Notes: generated from the letters alone by a model not told the origin. A stretch of DNA of 64,000 bases from G965215145 sp965215145 (GCA_965215145.1 OZ244038.1:3286001-3350000); one strand, 5' to 3'. Shown: positions 14,857 to 24,030, counted from the first letter of the stretch. A program made the numbers and translations.

Positions 14857-17301
14857 CTAAAACTGCCCGATGGGGGAGCCCGGCGGCACCCGCAGCGGCT
14901 CCGGCTCGCCGGCCGCCTCGGCGTCGCGTTGGAGGAAGCGGCCGATCTTAGTCGCCAGCCAGCGACGATGTGCCGTCTTCTCAGCGTCGTCGTCGTCCGA
15001 CTCCCCGCCCCATCTCCTCGGCAACGCCTCCAAGGCCTGGTACGCACGGGCCTGGACGGCAGGCGCGGCGGAGGCATCGCCAGCGAGGCCGATCAGCGCG
15101 CGCACCCATGCCGTCTGCACCGTCCGTTGTAGCTCGGCCTCGTGGGGGTCGGCGGGTACGTCAGCAGAGGTGAAAGCTGTGACCTCCTCCAACACATCGG
15201 TGAGGCTCGGCAGCGAGGGGTCGAGGTCATGCTGGTAGACGAGCCGGGCGGCGCGCTCGGGGTTCACGACGAGGCTGAGGACGAGGCCGGCGACGGTCTC
15301 GGCCGGCGAGTACGGGTCGAGCGTGGGGCCGGTGCGGCGATCGAACCGCTCGCGGGTGTCGTAGAAACCGGGCGGGCGCGGGGGGATCAGCGCGAGCGCG
15401 GCGTCGGGGAGGCGGAGCGCCTCGGGGCGGAGGGTTTCGAGCAGCGCGGCGAGCGCGGCCCGCTGGGCATCGGCCGAGACGGGCGCGGGCGGCGGGGTGC
15501 CGTCGCCGCGGACGGCGTAGGCGTAGCGGACGCCGCCGACGAGCTTCGCCACGCCCTCGACCTGGTAGCGGTGGCGGAGGTAGAGCGGCACGAGCACCTC
15601 CTCCATCGTCGCCATCGGCTGCCCGTCGCGGATGACGGCCTCGCCGAACTGGGCCAGCGCCGCCTGCCGCACGGCCATCTCCGTCTGGAGCGCGCCGACG
15701 GGGTCTTCGAGGTTGTCCCACAGGATCGCCTCGGGCGCGGCGGCGCCGGGCGGTCGGGCGTCGTAGTCGGAGAGGTAGCGGAGGCCGCGCTCGCGGGTCT
15801 CCCGGAGGATGCCCTCCAACCCCTCCGCCTCCTCGTCCGGCGCAAACGGGGTGTAGCCGTAGCGGACGGCCTGCACGTCCCACGCCCCCACGCCCACGGC
15901 GTAGGCGTCGCCCACGTCCACCGACCCGTCGGCGGCGACGGTGGCGAGGGGCGCGGGGTAGTCCATCACCGAGGCCCGCCCGTCCGCGCTCGCGGCGAAG
16001 TTGTGCGCGATCCCGAGCGTGTGGCCGACCTCGTGGGCCGAGAGCTGCCGGAGCCGCGCCAGCGCGAGGGCCCGCATCGGGTCGCGCCCCGGTGGCAGCC
16101 CGGCGGCGTCGGCGCCCACGTACGGCGCGAGCAGGCCCTCGGCCAGCAGGTAGTCCTGCCGGACGCGCAGCGAGCCGAGCGAGACGTGGCCCTTCAGGAT
16201 CTCGCCCGTCCGCGGGTCCGTCACCGAGGCGCCGTAGCTCCACCCCCGCGTCGCGCGGTGGACCCACTGGATCACGTTGTAGCGGACGTCCATCGGGTCG
16301 GCGTCCGGCGGCAGCACCTCGACGCGGTAGGCGTCGCGGAAGCCGGCGGCGCGGAAGGCGTCGGCCCACCAGCGGGCGCCGTCGAGGAGCGCGCTGCGGA
16401 CCGGCTCGGGCGTGCCGGGGTCGAGGTAGTAGACGATGGGCTCGCGGGCGCTGCAGAGCCCCTCGGCGTCCGGCGGGCCGGCGCACTCCAACCGGTGCCG
16501 GGCGATGTAGCGCTCGGTGATGGGCTCGCCGATGGGGTTGGAGTAGTCCTGCCACGAGACGCCGAAGTAGCCGGAGCGCGGGTCGAGGCGGCGCGGGCGG
16601 TAGCCGTCGTCGGGAAGCTGCACCAGCGAGTGCCGGACGCGGACCGTCACGGCCGTCGGGTCGGCGGCGACGTCCCGGACGTAGCGGCCCGGCTCGTCGG
16701 AGGCGAACGTCAGCCGCGCCTCCAACTCGGTGTTTTGCGGGAACGCCTTGAGCATCGCGGGCACCGGCGCGCTCCGGTCGGCGTCGAGGCGGAAGGCGCC
16801 CTGGCCCGTCCCCTTGAGCCGCTCCACGACCCCGTGCGCGTCGCGGACGACGAACGGCGTGGCGTCCACGAGCACCCGGCCCCCGGTCTCTGCCGCCACG
16901 TCGAACCCCCACACCACGCTCTCGGCGAAGGCGTCGCGGACGGCCCGGGCCTCGGCGGGGTTGTCGGTGTCGGCGCGGAAGCGGAGGTTCGGCTGGACCA
17001 GCAGCACCCGCGGCCCCACCCGCTCGAACCGCACGACGCGCGCGCCGCCGAGCTGCCCGCGGTCGAGCCCCACGTCGTTCGAGCCGAGCCCGGCCGGCAG
17101 CGAGACGACGTACAGGAACGCCTCGTCCATCCGTGGCACCTCCAGCCAGACCTTCCCCTCTCGCGCATCCCAGTAGACGGGAAAGGGGCCATCATGCCGC
17201 TCCAGCCCCTCGGTCTTCTCCGCGATCGTCGGCAGCGGCTCGGGCTGCGCGAGGGCGATGGAGGGCAGAAAAAAGAGGACGAGGAGGGACAGGCGACGCA
17301 T
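14857..17301 (-). CDS. Secreted zinc-dependent metalloprotease (metzincin-type, DUF5117-like)
   Basis: The 814-residue product starts at ATG 17299-17301 with a signal peptide of about 18 residues ending A-L-A-Q; the frame upstream is not protein-like. The extended metzincin motif H-E-V-G-H-T-L-G-I-A-H occupies residues 423-433, giving three zinc-binding histidines and the catalytic Glu, followed by a V-M-D-Y-P Met-turn. The large N-terminal beta-rich part and the C-terminal helical part match the Bacteroidota DUF5117/DUF5118 zinc protease group. It is probably periplasmic or exported; no T9SS sorting domain is seen at its end. Substrate is unknown. Confidence 0.88.
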   Translation of the reverse strand: MRRLSLLVLFFLPSIALAQPEPLPTIAEKTEGLERHDGPFPVYWDAREGKVWLEVPRMDEAFLYVVSLPAGLGSNDVGLDRGQLGGARVVRFERVGPRVLLVQPNLRFRADTDNPAEARAVRDAFAESVVWGFDVAAETGGRVLVDATPFVVRDAHGVVERLKGTGQGAFRLDADRSAPVPAMLKAFPQNTELEARLTFASDEPGRYVRDVAADPTAVTVRVRHSLVQLPDDGYRPRRLDPRSGYFGVSWQDYSNPIGEPITERYIARHRLECAGPPDAEGLCSAREPIVYYLDPGTPEPVRSALLDGARWWADAFRAAGFRDAYRVEVLPPDADPMDVRYNVIQWVHRATRGWSYGASVTDPRTGEILKGHVSLGSLRVRQDYLLAEGLLAPYVGADAAGLPPGRDPMRALALARLRQLSAHEVGHTLGIAHNFAASADGRASVMDYPAPLATVAADGSVDVGDAYAVGVGAWDVQAVRYGYTPFAPDEEAEGLEGILRETRERGLRYLSDYDARPPGAAAPEAILWDNLEDPVGALQTEMAVRQAALAQFGEAVIRDGQPMATMEEVLVPLYLRHRYQVEGVAKLVGGVRYAYAVRGDGTPPPAPVSADAQRAALAALLETLRPEALRLPDAALALIPPRPPGFYDTRERFDRRTGPTLDPYSPAETVAGLVLSLVVNPERAARLVYQHDLDPSLPSLTDVLEEVTAFTSADVPADPHEAELQRTVQTAWVRALIGLAGDASAAPAVQARAYQALEALPRRWGGESDDDDAEKTAHRRWLATKIGRFLQRDAEAAGEPEPLRVPPGSPIGQF

Positions 17302-17355
17302 CGGCGGGGGTGGGGCGAGGGTGTGCGGCAACAAGATCTTACGGGCAGCCCGGCG

Positions 17356-17361
17356 AAGATA
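17356..17361 (-). promoter_or_regulatory. TATCTT box for the metalloprotease gene
   Basis: GC-TATCTT-CGCC on the minus strand, 55 bp before ATG 17301. The flanks match those before the glycosyltransferase pseudogene and truA. Confidence 0.45.
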
Positions 17362-17424
17362 GCGGCGCCCGCGCGGGGGTGCCCCTCCGTGGGAGGTGTG
17401 GAACATCGGCCGCCGCCGCAGAAT

Positions 17425-17447
17425 CTAACCATTCGCCGTAAGGTTAG
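17425..17447. promoter_or_regulatory. CTAACC/GGTTAG inverted repeat upstream of the CARDB gene
   Basis: CTAACC (17425-17430) and GGTTAG (17442-17447) flank an 11-bp spacer, 41 bp before the ATG at 17489. It may be an operator or a leader hairpin. It is short, so chance is possible. Confidence 0.25.
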
Positions 17448-17488
17448 CCCCACGGCGTCCCCTCCCCCCTCAACCCCTCCTCAGCGTT

Positions 17489-18949
17489 ATGCCCCTCCGC
17501 TACCCCCTCCCCATCCTCCTCCTGGCCCTCCTGGCCCCAACCGCGCTCGCGCAGGACCTCTCCATCACGGCCTCCGCCGAGGACGACTCCGGCGAGGCCG
17601 GCGACCGCGTCACCCTCGACTACACCGTCACCCTCACCGGCGCCAAGGAGATCGAGGATGTCCCCGTCGGCTTCTACTTCTCCGAGGATCAGACCCTCAG
17701 CGACGACGACGTGTTCTCCGAGCGCGAGGACGTCGACGCCGAGAGCGACGAGCCCGAGAGCGACAACGAGCAGATCGACATCCCCGAGAGCCTCGACCCC
17801 GGTGAGTACTTCCTCCTCGTCGTCGTGGACGACCTGGACGTCGTAGCCGAGACGGACGAGACGAACAACACCGTTGCCATCCCCTTCACCGTGACCGGCG
17901 GCGGTAGCGGCGGCGGCGGCGACGCCGACCTCGTGGTGACCTCCGCCTCGGCTGAGCCGAACAGCGCCGCCCCCGGCGACCAGGTCCAGGTCGACTACGC
18001 CCTCGCCAACCAGGGCTCCGAGCAGGCCGGCGAGTCCCAGGTCGCCTTCTACTTCTCCCGCGACCGGGCCGTCAGCTCCAGCGACGTCCTCGCCGAGCGC
18101 GAGGAGGTGGACGAGGTCGACGCCGGGGACTCCGAGGACGGCGAGGTGACGCTCACCGTGCCGAACAGCCTCTCGGCCGGGGACTACTTCCTCCTCGTCG
18201 TCGCCGACGGCCGGAACGCCGTCGCCGAGACCTCCGAGAACAACAACACCTTCGCTATTCCCTTCACCGTCACGAGCGGCGGCGGCGGCGGCGGCGGCGA
18301 CGCCGACCTCGTGGTGACCTCCGCCTCGGCCGAGCCGAACAGCGCCGAGCCAGGCGACCAAGTCCAGGTCGACTACACCCTCGTCAACGAGGGGACGGAG
18401 CAGGCCGGCGGATCCCTCGTCGGCTTCTACCTCTCGACCGACCGGTTCCTCAGCAGCGGCGACGAGCTCCTCGCAACGGAGAACGTGGACGAGGTGGACG
18501 CCAACAGCTCCGAGGACGGCGAGGAGACCCTCACCATCCCCGCCTCGACCGCGCCGGGCGACTACTTCATCCTCGTCGTCGCCGACGATGGGAACGACGT
18601 GACCGAGAGCTCCGAGAGCAACAACGTCTTCGACATCCCCTTCACCGTCACCCCGACGACGGCGTCGGAGGGCGGGACCGCGACGGCGGCGCTCCGGCTC
18701 GACGCGCCGGCCCCGAACCCCGTCGCCGGCCGGGCCGTCGTGGCGTACACGCTGCGGGAGGCCGGCCCCGTTCGCCTCGCTGTCTACGACGTGCTCGGCC
18801 GCCAGGTCGCCGTCCTCGCCGACGGTGTCCAGCCGGCCGGCACCCACGAGGCGACGTGGAACGCCGCCGGCCTCGCCGCCGGGACTTACGTCGTCCGGCT
18901 CGTTGCGGGCGGTGAGGCGCAGGCACAGCAGGCCACGGTCGTGCGCTGA
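17489..18949 (+). CDS. CARDB-repeat surface protein with T9SS sorting domain
   Basis: The 486-residue exported protein has a signal peptide at residues 1-22 (ends A-L-A-Q). Three CARDB-type beta-sandwich repeats of about 126 residues follow, each with F-Y-F/L-S, D-E-V-D-A, P-G-D-Y-F and E-T/S-x-E-x-N-N. Gly-rich linkers join them, and a type A T9SS C-terminal sorting domain (about 400-486; A-P-N-P-V-x-G, Y-D-V-L-G-R-Q-V, G-T-Y-V-V-R-L) ends the protein. The repeats are strongly acidic, suggesting calcium binding. The likely role is adhesion or a cell-surface scaffold (inference). Repeats 2 and 3 are nearly identical at the DNA level, pointing to recent duplication. Confidence 0.9.
   Translation: MPLRYPLPILLLALLAPTALAQDLSITASAEDDSGEAGDRVTLDYTVTLTGAKEIEDVPVGFYFSEDQTLSDDDVFSEREDVDAESDEPESDNEQIDIPESLDPGEYFLLVVVDDLDVVAETDETNNTVAIPFTVTGGGSGGGGDADLVVTSASAEPNSAAPGDQVQVDYALANQGSEQAGESQVAFYFSRDRAVSSSDVLAEREEVDEVDAGDSEDGEVTLTVPNSLSAGDYFLLVVADGRNAVAETSENNNTFAIPFTVTSGGGGGGGDADLVVTSASAEPNSAEPGDQVQVDYTLVNEGTEQAGGSLVGFYLSTDRFLSSGDELLATENVDEVDANSSEDGEETLTIPASTAPGDYFILVVADDGNDVTESSESNNVFDIPFTVTPTTASEGGTATAALRLDAPAPNPVAGRAVVAYTLREAGPVRLAVYDVLGRQVAVLADGVQPAGTHEATWNAAGLAAGTYVVRLVAGGEAQAQQATVVR
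17921..18654 (+). repeat. 378-bp tandem duplication inside the CARDB gene
   Basis: The sequence starting GACGCCGACCTCGTGGTGAC occurs at 17921 and again at 18299, a spacing of 378 bp (126 codons), with long stretches of near identity afterwards. This is an in-frame domain duplication and a likely site of copy-number variation. Confidence 0.8.
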
Positions 18950-18988
18950 GCCATCGGATGCACCTCCGAACGGTGAGCCGCGTCGCTC

Positions 18989-19017
18989 GTAGGGGCGGGT
19001 CTCGAACCCGCCCCTAC
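18989..19017. repeat. GTAGGGGC-family palindrome, copy 2
   Basis: Arms GTAGGGGCGGGT (18989-19000) and ACCCGCCCCTAC (19006-19017) with a 5-nt loop, between two convergent genes. The TAG stop of the leftward oxidase gene (19014-19016) lies inside its right arm. It would form a strong hairpin in both transcripts and may act as a bidirectional terminator-like structure. Confidence 0.85.
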
Positions 19018-20354
19018 GGCCCTGCTGTCACCCGCCGCCAGAAGCCCGACGAGAACGCCGGGTCCATGTGCTCCTGGAACGCCTCCCACTGCGGGTACGC
19101 CGCGCAGAAGTCCTCCGGCGTCATGCACGCGTCCTTCGCCGGGTAGAGCCGGCCGGCGGCCTCGCGGACGATCCGGTCGAGGTCGGCGAAGAGCCGGCGG
19201 GTGCGCGCGCCTCGGTTGGGGAAGTCGAGGGCGAGGGTGATCCCCGGCATCGGGAACGAGAGCAGCCCCGGCGAGGGGAGGTCCCCGAACGTTTTGAGCA
19301 CGGCGAGGAACGAGGCCTCCCCGCTCCCGGCGATCCGGCCGAGCGCCTCGCGCGTCGCCTCCCGGCCGTGGGCGAAGGGGACGACGAACTGGTACTGGAA
19401 GAACCCGCGCTGCCCGTAGAGCCGGTTCCAGCCGCCGACGGCGTCGAGGGGGTAGAAGAACCCGCCGTAGGGCACCCGCTTGCGCACGACCCGTCGCCGC
19501 TGCTGCCGCCAATAGAGCCCGTTGAAGGCCCGCACGGTGAACCGGTTCAGCAGCCCCGACGGCGCGTCGAGGGGGACGCCTACGCGCGGCTCCGCAGGCC
19601 GGCCGCGCGCAGGGAGCGGCGGGCCGTCGGGCGGGCCGGGCGCGTGGTCGCCGGCCATGTACAGCCCCCGGCCGAGGCCGCGCCCCGTCGCCGTCGTGTC
19701 GATCCAGGCGACGGTGTAGCGGTGCTGCCGGTTCGCCTCCTCGTTGATCCAGAAGAAGTCGTCGAGCGAGCCGAACCGCGTCTGCACGAGGTCGATCCGG
19801 TCGCTGGCGACGGGGGTGAGCTGGAGCTCGACCCAGCGGACGAGCCCCGTCAGCCCGAGCCCGCCGACGGTGGCCCGGAACAGCTCCGCGTTCTCCTCCG
19901 GCGTGCAGACGGTCTTCGAGCCGTCGGAGCGCCACAGCTCGAGGGCCCGGACGAACCGGCCGAGGGTGCCGTCGCGGTGGTGGTTCTTGCCGTGGACGTC
20001 GTTGGCGACGGCGCCGCCGAGGGAGACGTACCGCGTGCCAGGCGTGATGGGCAGGAACCACCCGCGTGGGACGGCGAAGGCCAGCACCTCCGCCAGCGTC
20101 ACGCCCGCCTCGGCGCGGAGCACGCCGCGCTCGGGGTCGAAGTCGAGGAGCCGGCCGAGCTCGGCGGTGTCGAGGACGAGCCCGCCGTCGTTGAGGCAGG
20201 CGTCGCCGTACGAGCGGCCGAGGCCGTAGGCCAGCGTCGGGAGCCCGGCGGCGTCGGGCAGCGCGTCGGCCGCCGGGTCGAGGCGTTCGACGCGGGCCGG
20301 GCGTGCGGCGGGCGTGCGGCCCCACGAGGCGTACCGTTCTTTCGAGCCGCTCAT
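19014..20354 (-). CDS. FAD-dependent oxidoreductase, DprE1-like (decaprenylphosphoryl-ribose 2-oxidase type)
   Basis: In mycobacteria DprE1 oxidises decaprenylphosphoryl-ribose as the first half of its epimerisation to the arabinose donor. The 446-residue product has the FAD-binding block G-L-G-R-S-Y-G-D-A-C-L-N, then the flavin contacts P-G-T-R-Y-V-S-L-G-G-A-V-A-N-D-V-H-G-K-N-H-H, the T-V-G-G-x-G-L-T-G segment, W-N-R-L-Y-G and F-Q-Y-Q-F-V-x-P, closely matching DprE1. The Cys387 position of M. tuberculosis DprE1 (before V-D-F-P) appears to be Ala here. The start overlaps the upstream prenyltransferase stop by four bases (ATGA). The epimerase partner DprE2 is not in the window. Its TAG stop lies in a palindromic repeat. 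Confidence 0.82.
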   Translation of the reverse strand: MSGSKERYASWGRTPAARPARVERLDPAADALPDAAGLPTLAYGLGRSYGDACLNDGGLVLDTAELGRLLDFDPERGVLRAEAGVTLAEVLAFAVPRGWFLPITPGTRYVSLGGAVANDVHGKNHHRDGTLGRFVRALELWRSDGSKTVCTPEENAELFRATVGGLGLTGLVRWVELQLTPVASDRIDLVQTRFGSLDDFFWINEEANRQHRYTVAWIDTTATGRGLGRGLYMAGDHAPGPPDGPPLPARGRPAEPRVGVPLDAPSGLLNRFTVRAFNGLYWRQQRRRVVRKRVPYGGFFYPLDAVGGWNRLYGQRGFFQYQFVVPFAHGREATREALGRIAGSGEASFLAVLKTFGDLPSPGLLSFPMPGITLALDFPNRGARTRRLFADLDRIVREAAGRLYPAKDACMTPEDFCAAYPQWEAFQEHMDPAFSSGFWRRVTAGP

Positions 20355-21286
20355 CCTCCCCCCCCCAGCGTCGCCGCCACGACGACGGCCGCGATGAGCG
20401 CGCCGACGACGTAGCTCCCCCGGTCCTTCGCCGCGAACAGCACGGGGTCGTCGTCCATCTCGCCGCGCTGCGCGATCATCCAGACCCGCAGCACCCAGTA
20501 GAGCAGGAGCGCCGCCACGAACCACAGCCACGCCGGCCGCTCGTAGAGCGGGACCACCTCGGGGCTCGTCATGTAGAGGGCGAGCACGAGCACCGACAGG
20601 AACCCCGCCGCCGGCCCCGCCGAGCGGAGCAGCGGGAGGTCCTCGCCCCGGTACCCCCGGCCCTTCAGCGACGCCGCCGGGTCGAGCTCGAGGCGGTGGA
20701 GCTCGGCGTAGCGCTTGAGCAGGGCGAGCGAGAGGAAGAAGAACACGGAGAACGCGAGGAGCCACTCGGAGACCGGCACGCCGGTCGCCGCGCCGCCCGC
20801 GAGGATGCGCAGCGTGTAGAGCCCCGCCAGCACGAGGACGTCCACGACGGGCATCTGCTTCAGGCGGAGCGAGTACGTCAGCGTCGCGGCGAGGTAGACG
20901 GCGAGGAGCACGACGAAGGCACCCGGCAGCAGCGCCCACGCCATCCCGAACGCGCCGAGGACGAGCGCCGGCACGAGCACGAACCCGGCACCGGGCGAGA
21001 GCGCCCCCGAGGCGAAGGGCCGGTGCCGCTTCGTCGGGTGCGCCCGGTCGGCCTCGCGGTCAAGGAGGTCGTTGACGACGTAGCCGGCCGAGGCGCACAG
21101 GCTGAAGGCGACGAACGCCGCGCCCGCCGCGAGCCACGCCGCGGCGTTCCCGACCTCGTGCGCCATCAGCATCGGCACGAAGAGGAGCCCGTTCTTGACC
21201 CACTGGTGCGTCCTGAGCGCCCGGTTCAGCGCCGAGAGCCGGCCCGCGCGCGCGGGGGGGGGAACGGGAGCGGTGACGGAGGGCAA
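20351..21286 (-). CDS. UbiA-type polyprenyl-phosphate phosphoribosyltransferase (DPPR synthase-like)
   Basis: The 311-residue integral membrane protein has about eight or nine helices. Its motif V-N-D-L-L-D-R-E-A-D-R-A-H-P-T-K-R-H-R-P is the Asp-rich signature of decaprenyl-phosphate phosphoribosyltransferases (compare mycobacterial Rv3806c), with a second loop Y-S-L-R-L-K-x-x-P-V-V-D-V. The enzyme would transfer phosphoribose from PRPP to a polyprenyl phosphate. It is translationally coupled to the DprE1-like gene and follows a GT39-like gene by only 4 bp, so the three should be co-transcribed. This supports synthesis of a lipid-linked pentose. Confidence 0.85.
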   Translation of the reverse strand: MPSVTAPVPPPARAGRLSALNRALRTHQWVKNGLLFVPMLMAHEVGNAAAWLAAGAAFVAFSLCASAGYVVNDLLDREADRAHPTKRHRPFASGALSPGAGFVLVPALVLGAFGMAWALLPGAFVVLLAVYLAATLTYSLRLKQMPVVDVLVLAGLYTLRILAGGAATGVPVSEWLLAFSVFFFLSLALLKRYAELHRLELDPAASLKGRGYRGEDLPLLRSAGPAAGFLSVLVLALYMTSPEVVPLYERPAWLWFVAALLLYWVLRVWMIAQRGEMDDDPVLFAAKDRGSYVVGALIAAVVVAATLGGGG

Positions 21287-21290
21287 GGGA

Positions 21291-22784
21291 CTATGGGCGT
21301 AGCAGGAGTGGTGCGGAGCGGTGCGGGACCGGAGAAGATCCGGGGGCGCCTCCCCCGCTCAGCGAGTCGTCGGGGCTGTGATGTAACGTGAAGTACGCGT
21401 ACTCGACCTGGATCACCACGAGCAGCGCCAGCACCGCGACGAAGAGGCGAGGGTGGGCAAGCCATCGCTCCTCGCGGGCCGCCAGCCGCGAGGCCGCTAA
21501 GGCCGCGAGAGGGCACAGGAGGGGAATCAGGGGGAAGTGGTATATGCTGCTCGAGAAGGCCAAGGCGTAGGGGAGCTGGTACCCGACGACGAGGGCGAGC
21601 AGGAGCCACCCGTATCGGAGGCCGTGCCGGAGGCGGGGCCCGGAGCACAGCCCCGCGATAACGAGGACCATGAACACGAAGTACCCCCCCGCCTCGAGGA
21701 GGAGGAGGAGGAGGAGGATCGTGCCGGGAGCCCCCACCGCCCCCAACTGTCGGAGGTGACGCGCCGTCACGAAGTCGAACCCCCAGAAGGCACGGATGCG
21801 GTTGGCAGTCCGGAGGAGGGTGAGCGCCGGCTCCTCCCGCACGTAACGTAGCGTCTCGCGCCGCATCGCGCCCTGAGCGTCCGGACCCTCAGCGAAGCGG
21901 TCGATATAGGCCCGGACCTCCGGCGCCCACGCGCTCTTAGGGCGCTGCCCGAAGTGGCTCGTCTTATAGAGCGGGGTGTAGGGGTTGTTGCCGTAGAAGA
22001 CGTTCTGCCCGTTGTTAGTGGAGATGGTGTAGCCCCCGCCCCGCTCAGCGTTGAGGTGGAGGACCGGCGCCACGAGCAGTAAGGCCCCGCCCAGGAGAAG
22101 CACCCCCCCAACGACGAGGTGCCTCCGGCGGGCGCGCGTCCGGAGGTAGATCACGAGGCCGAGGAGGGCGACGAAAGGGAGGATCGAGAGCATGCCCGGT
22201 CGGATCAGCGCACCCGCTCCTAAGGTGAGGCCCGCGAGGAGCCACGGGAGGTGCTGTTGGCGCCGGTATCCCCTCACGAGGAGGATGGTAAAGAGGACGA
22301 GGCAGAGGCCCGTGGCGTGATGCGCGTGGGGGAAGCCCGTCGCCAGTACAGCCGGTGGGTAGAGAGCCGCGATCCAGCCGCTCCAACGCATGGCCCCTCC
22401 CTCCCCGAGCGTTTGCCGCGCCAGCACAGCCACGCAGAGGACGGTAAGCGCGCCCACGATCGCGGTCGTGAGGCGGGCCGCCAGCGCCGCGTGATCCGGC
22501 CCCAGCGCCGCTATCGCCGGAGCGATGAGGAGCGGCCAGCCCGGCGGCCAGAAGAGGGGCCCGGAGCCGAACTGGCCCTGGGCTACCTCCCAAGCCATGC
22601 TAGCATAGCTGGCCGGATCGCTCCTGAGGGGCAGCCCTCCCCAGGCCACCACCATCGCCAGCCGAACTAGCAGAGCCACGAGGAAAAGCCACGCCCACCA
22701 CCGCCACGACCCGACGGAGCCCCGACCCGCGGACGTGCCAAGGCGAGACGCGTCGCCCGGACGGGTAGGAGAAGCTAGGTGCAT
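21291..22784 (-). CDS. GT39/ArnT-like polytopic glycosyltransferase
   Basis: The 497-residue membrane protein starts at ATG 22782-22784. GTG 22814 is an alternative, but its AGGAG overlaps the start codon. There are about 11-12 predicted membrane helices. The first extracytoplasmic loop has S-D-P-A-S-Y-x-x-M-A, the position of the catalytic acidic residue in GT-C enzymes, and F-P-H-A-H-H-A-T-G lies in a later loop. A periplasmic domain near residues 260-330 contains G-N-N-P-Y-T-P-L-Y. Such enzymes move a sugar from a polyprenyl-phosphate donor to a lipid, glycan or protein. Position directly upstream of the DPPR-synthase-like gene suggests it uses that donor (inference). Confidence 0.8.
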   Translation of the reverse strand: MHLASPTRPGDASRLGTSAGRGSVGSWRWWAWLFLVALLVRLAMVVAWGGLPLRSDPASYASMAWEVAQGQFGSGPLFWPPGWPLLIAPAIAALGPDHAALAARLTTAIVGALTVLCVAVLARQTLGEGGAMRWSGWIAALYPPAVLATGFPHAHHATGLCLVLFTILLVRGYRRQQHLPWLLAGLTLGAGALIRPGMLSILPFVALLGLVIYLRTRARRRHLVVGGVLLLGGALLLVAPVLHLNAERGGGYTISTNNGQNVFYGNNPYTPLYKTSHFGQRPKSAWAPEVRAYIDRFAEGPDAQGAMRRETLRYVREEPALTLLRTANRIRAFWGFDFVTARHLRQLGAVGAPGTILLLLLLLEAGGYFVFMVLVIAGLCSGPRLRHGLRYGWLLLALVVGYQLPYALAFSSSIYHFPLIPLLCPLAALAASRLAAREERWLAHPRLFVAVLALLVVIQVEYAYFTLHHSPDDSLSGGGAPGSSPVPHRSAPLLLRP

Positions 22785-22816
22785 GGCGCCCAGAACGTCC
22801 GGCTCCCTCGGCACTC

Positions 22817-24000
22817 CTAGCGGACTCGAGGAGGGCGGAGAGACCCGCAGCGGCCGCAGATAACTAGATGACAGGGACCGTAGCTAAGAGGGAACGCCGG
22901 CCGCAGACGCGCGGCGCTTTTCTGGCCGGAAGATACGGTGGGGGGCGGCGAGGGGCGGCGGGTGTAGTTAAGGGGGAGGATAAAGTAAGTGACGCTTGGC
23001 GCAAACTCGCGGCGGCTCCAGCCCGCACGGTTCAGCGCCCCCACGGACTCCGAGAGCGCCTCCACCTCCGGCTCGGCCCCGCCGAGGACGCGGCGGCGAG
23101 GTGCAGGGTACCGGTCCACCTCTGCCCACACGGCACCCGCAGCCCGAAGCGTGCGGTCCTGCGCTCACACGTCGACGCCGACCCCGCGTTCGACGTAGCT
23201 GTGGGGAATGTGGGCGCGGCCAAGCACGACGAAGTCGCCCGACCCCGCGTCGGCGGTCAGCGGGCTGACGGCGTAGCGGTACACGTTCCGCTGCGGGTCC
23301 TGCGCCGTCCCCGACCGTGCCGGCGTGGTTGATCCCCAGGAAGAGGAGCGGGCCGGCGGCTCCCACGGCGGCTCCCCCAGCGTCCTCCTGCGCAGCCACA
23401 GCGCCGCGAGCACGACCACCCCGGATGGCACGTGCTCCTGATGGAACACTATCGCCAGCCCGTGCAGCAGCCCGACCACCGCGAGCCGCCGGGGCGTGAG
23501 CCGCCCCCCATCGGCACGTACAGCGCGGCCAGCAGGAAGAACAGCGGGATGAGGTAGACCTCGACGCTGACGCTGTAGAACCAGTACCCGAACGAGCACG
23601 CGACGAGGGCCGTCGCCGCCAGCGCGAGGCCGAGCGGGAGCGCCGCCCGCCGCCGCAGGAACGCGTAGACCACCGCGATGCCGGCCGCACCGAAGATCGC
23701 GTTCAGCAACGCCACGAGCAGCCCGCCGTCGGCGCCGAGCCCGAGCGCGCGGAGCCCGCCGAGCCACAGCGCAGCGAGGGCGTTGTAGAGGAGGTGGTGC
23801 GGGTGGAACAGGCCGTCCACGGCGCCCCGCTCGATCTCGATGAGGTACGAGACGCTGTCGTGCGCCAGCGCGAAGTTCTGCGCCAGCGTCGCGGCGTAGA
23901 GGGCGAGCGCGGCGGTGCCCACGGCCGCGGCCTCCACCCACAGGCGGCGCGGGGGAACGAGGAGCGGCGGAGCTGTCCTGGTGGGAGCGAGGGCGGGCAT
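22817..24000 (-). pseudogene. Decayed polytopic membrane glycosyltransferase
   Basis: Coding sequence starts at ATG 23998-24000 and reads about 165 residues of clear membrane-protein sequence (H-D-S-V-S-Y-L-I-E; L-F-H-P-H-H-L-L-Y-N). It shifts frame near a run of six C at about 23508-23513, continues as G-L-L-H-G-L-A-I-V-F-H-Q-E-H, shifts again near 23350 (L-L-F-L-G-I-N-H-A-G-T) and back. It meets an in-frame TGA at 23165-23167 and resumes in phase as V-W-A-E-V-D-R-Y-P through to 22817. The middle membrane helices expected for such a protein seem to be missing. Related proteins with F-H-P-H-H are GT-C or DUF2723-like membrane proteins. It precedes, and probably once headed, the lipid-glycan operon. 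Confidence 0.75.
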
Positions 24001-24024
24001 GGGGCGGCGGAGCCGGAAGCGGCG

Positions 24025-24030
24025 AAGATA
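24025..24030 (-). promoter_or_regulatory. TATCTT box upstream of the glycosyltransferase pseudogene
   Basis: CC-TATCTT-CGCC on the minus strand, 25 bp before the ATG at 24000. It is probably still the promoter of the intact genes downstream. Confidence 0.45.

Noticed and set aside
23165..23167. Reassigned TGA codon as an explanation of in-frame stops
   Set aside because: Many intact genes here end in TGA (for example radC, truA, tadA), so TGA is a normal stop.
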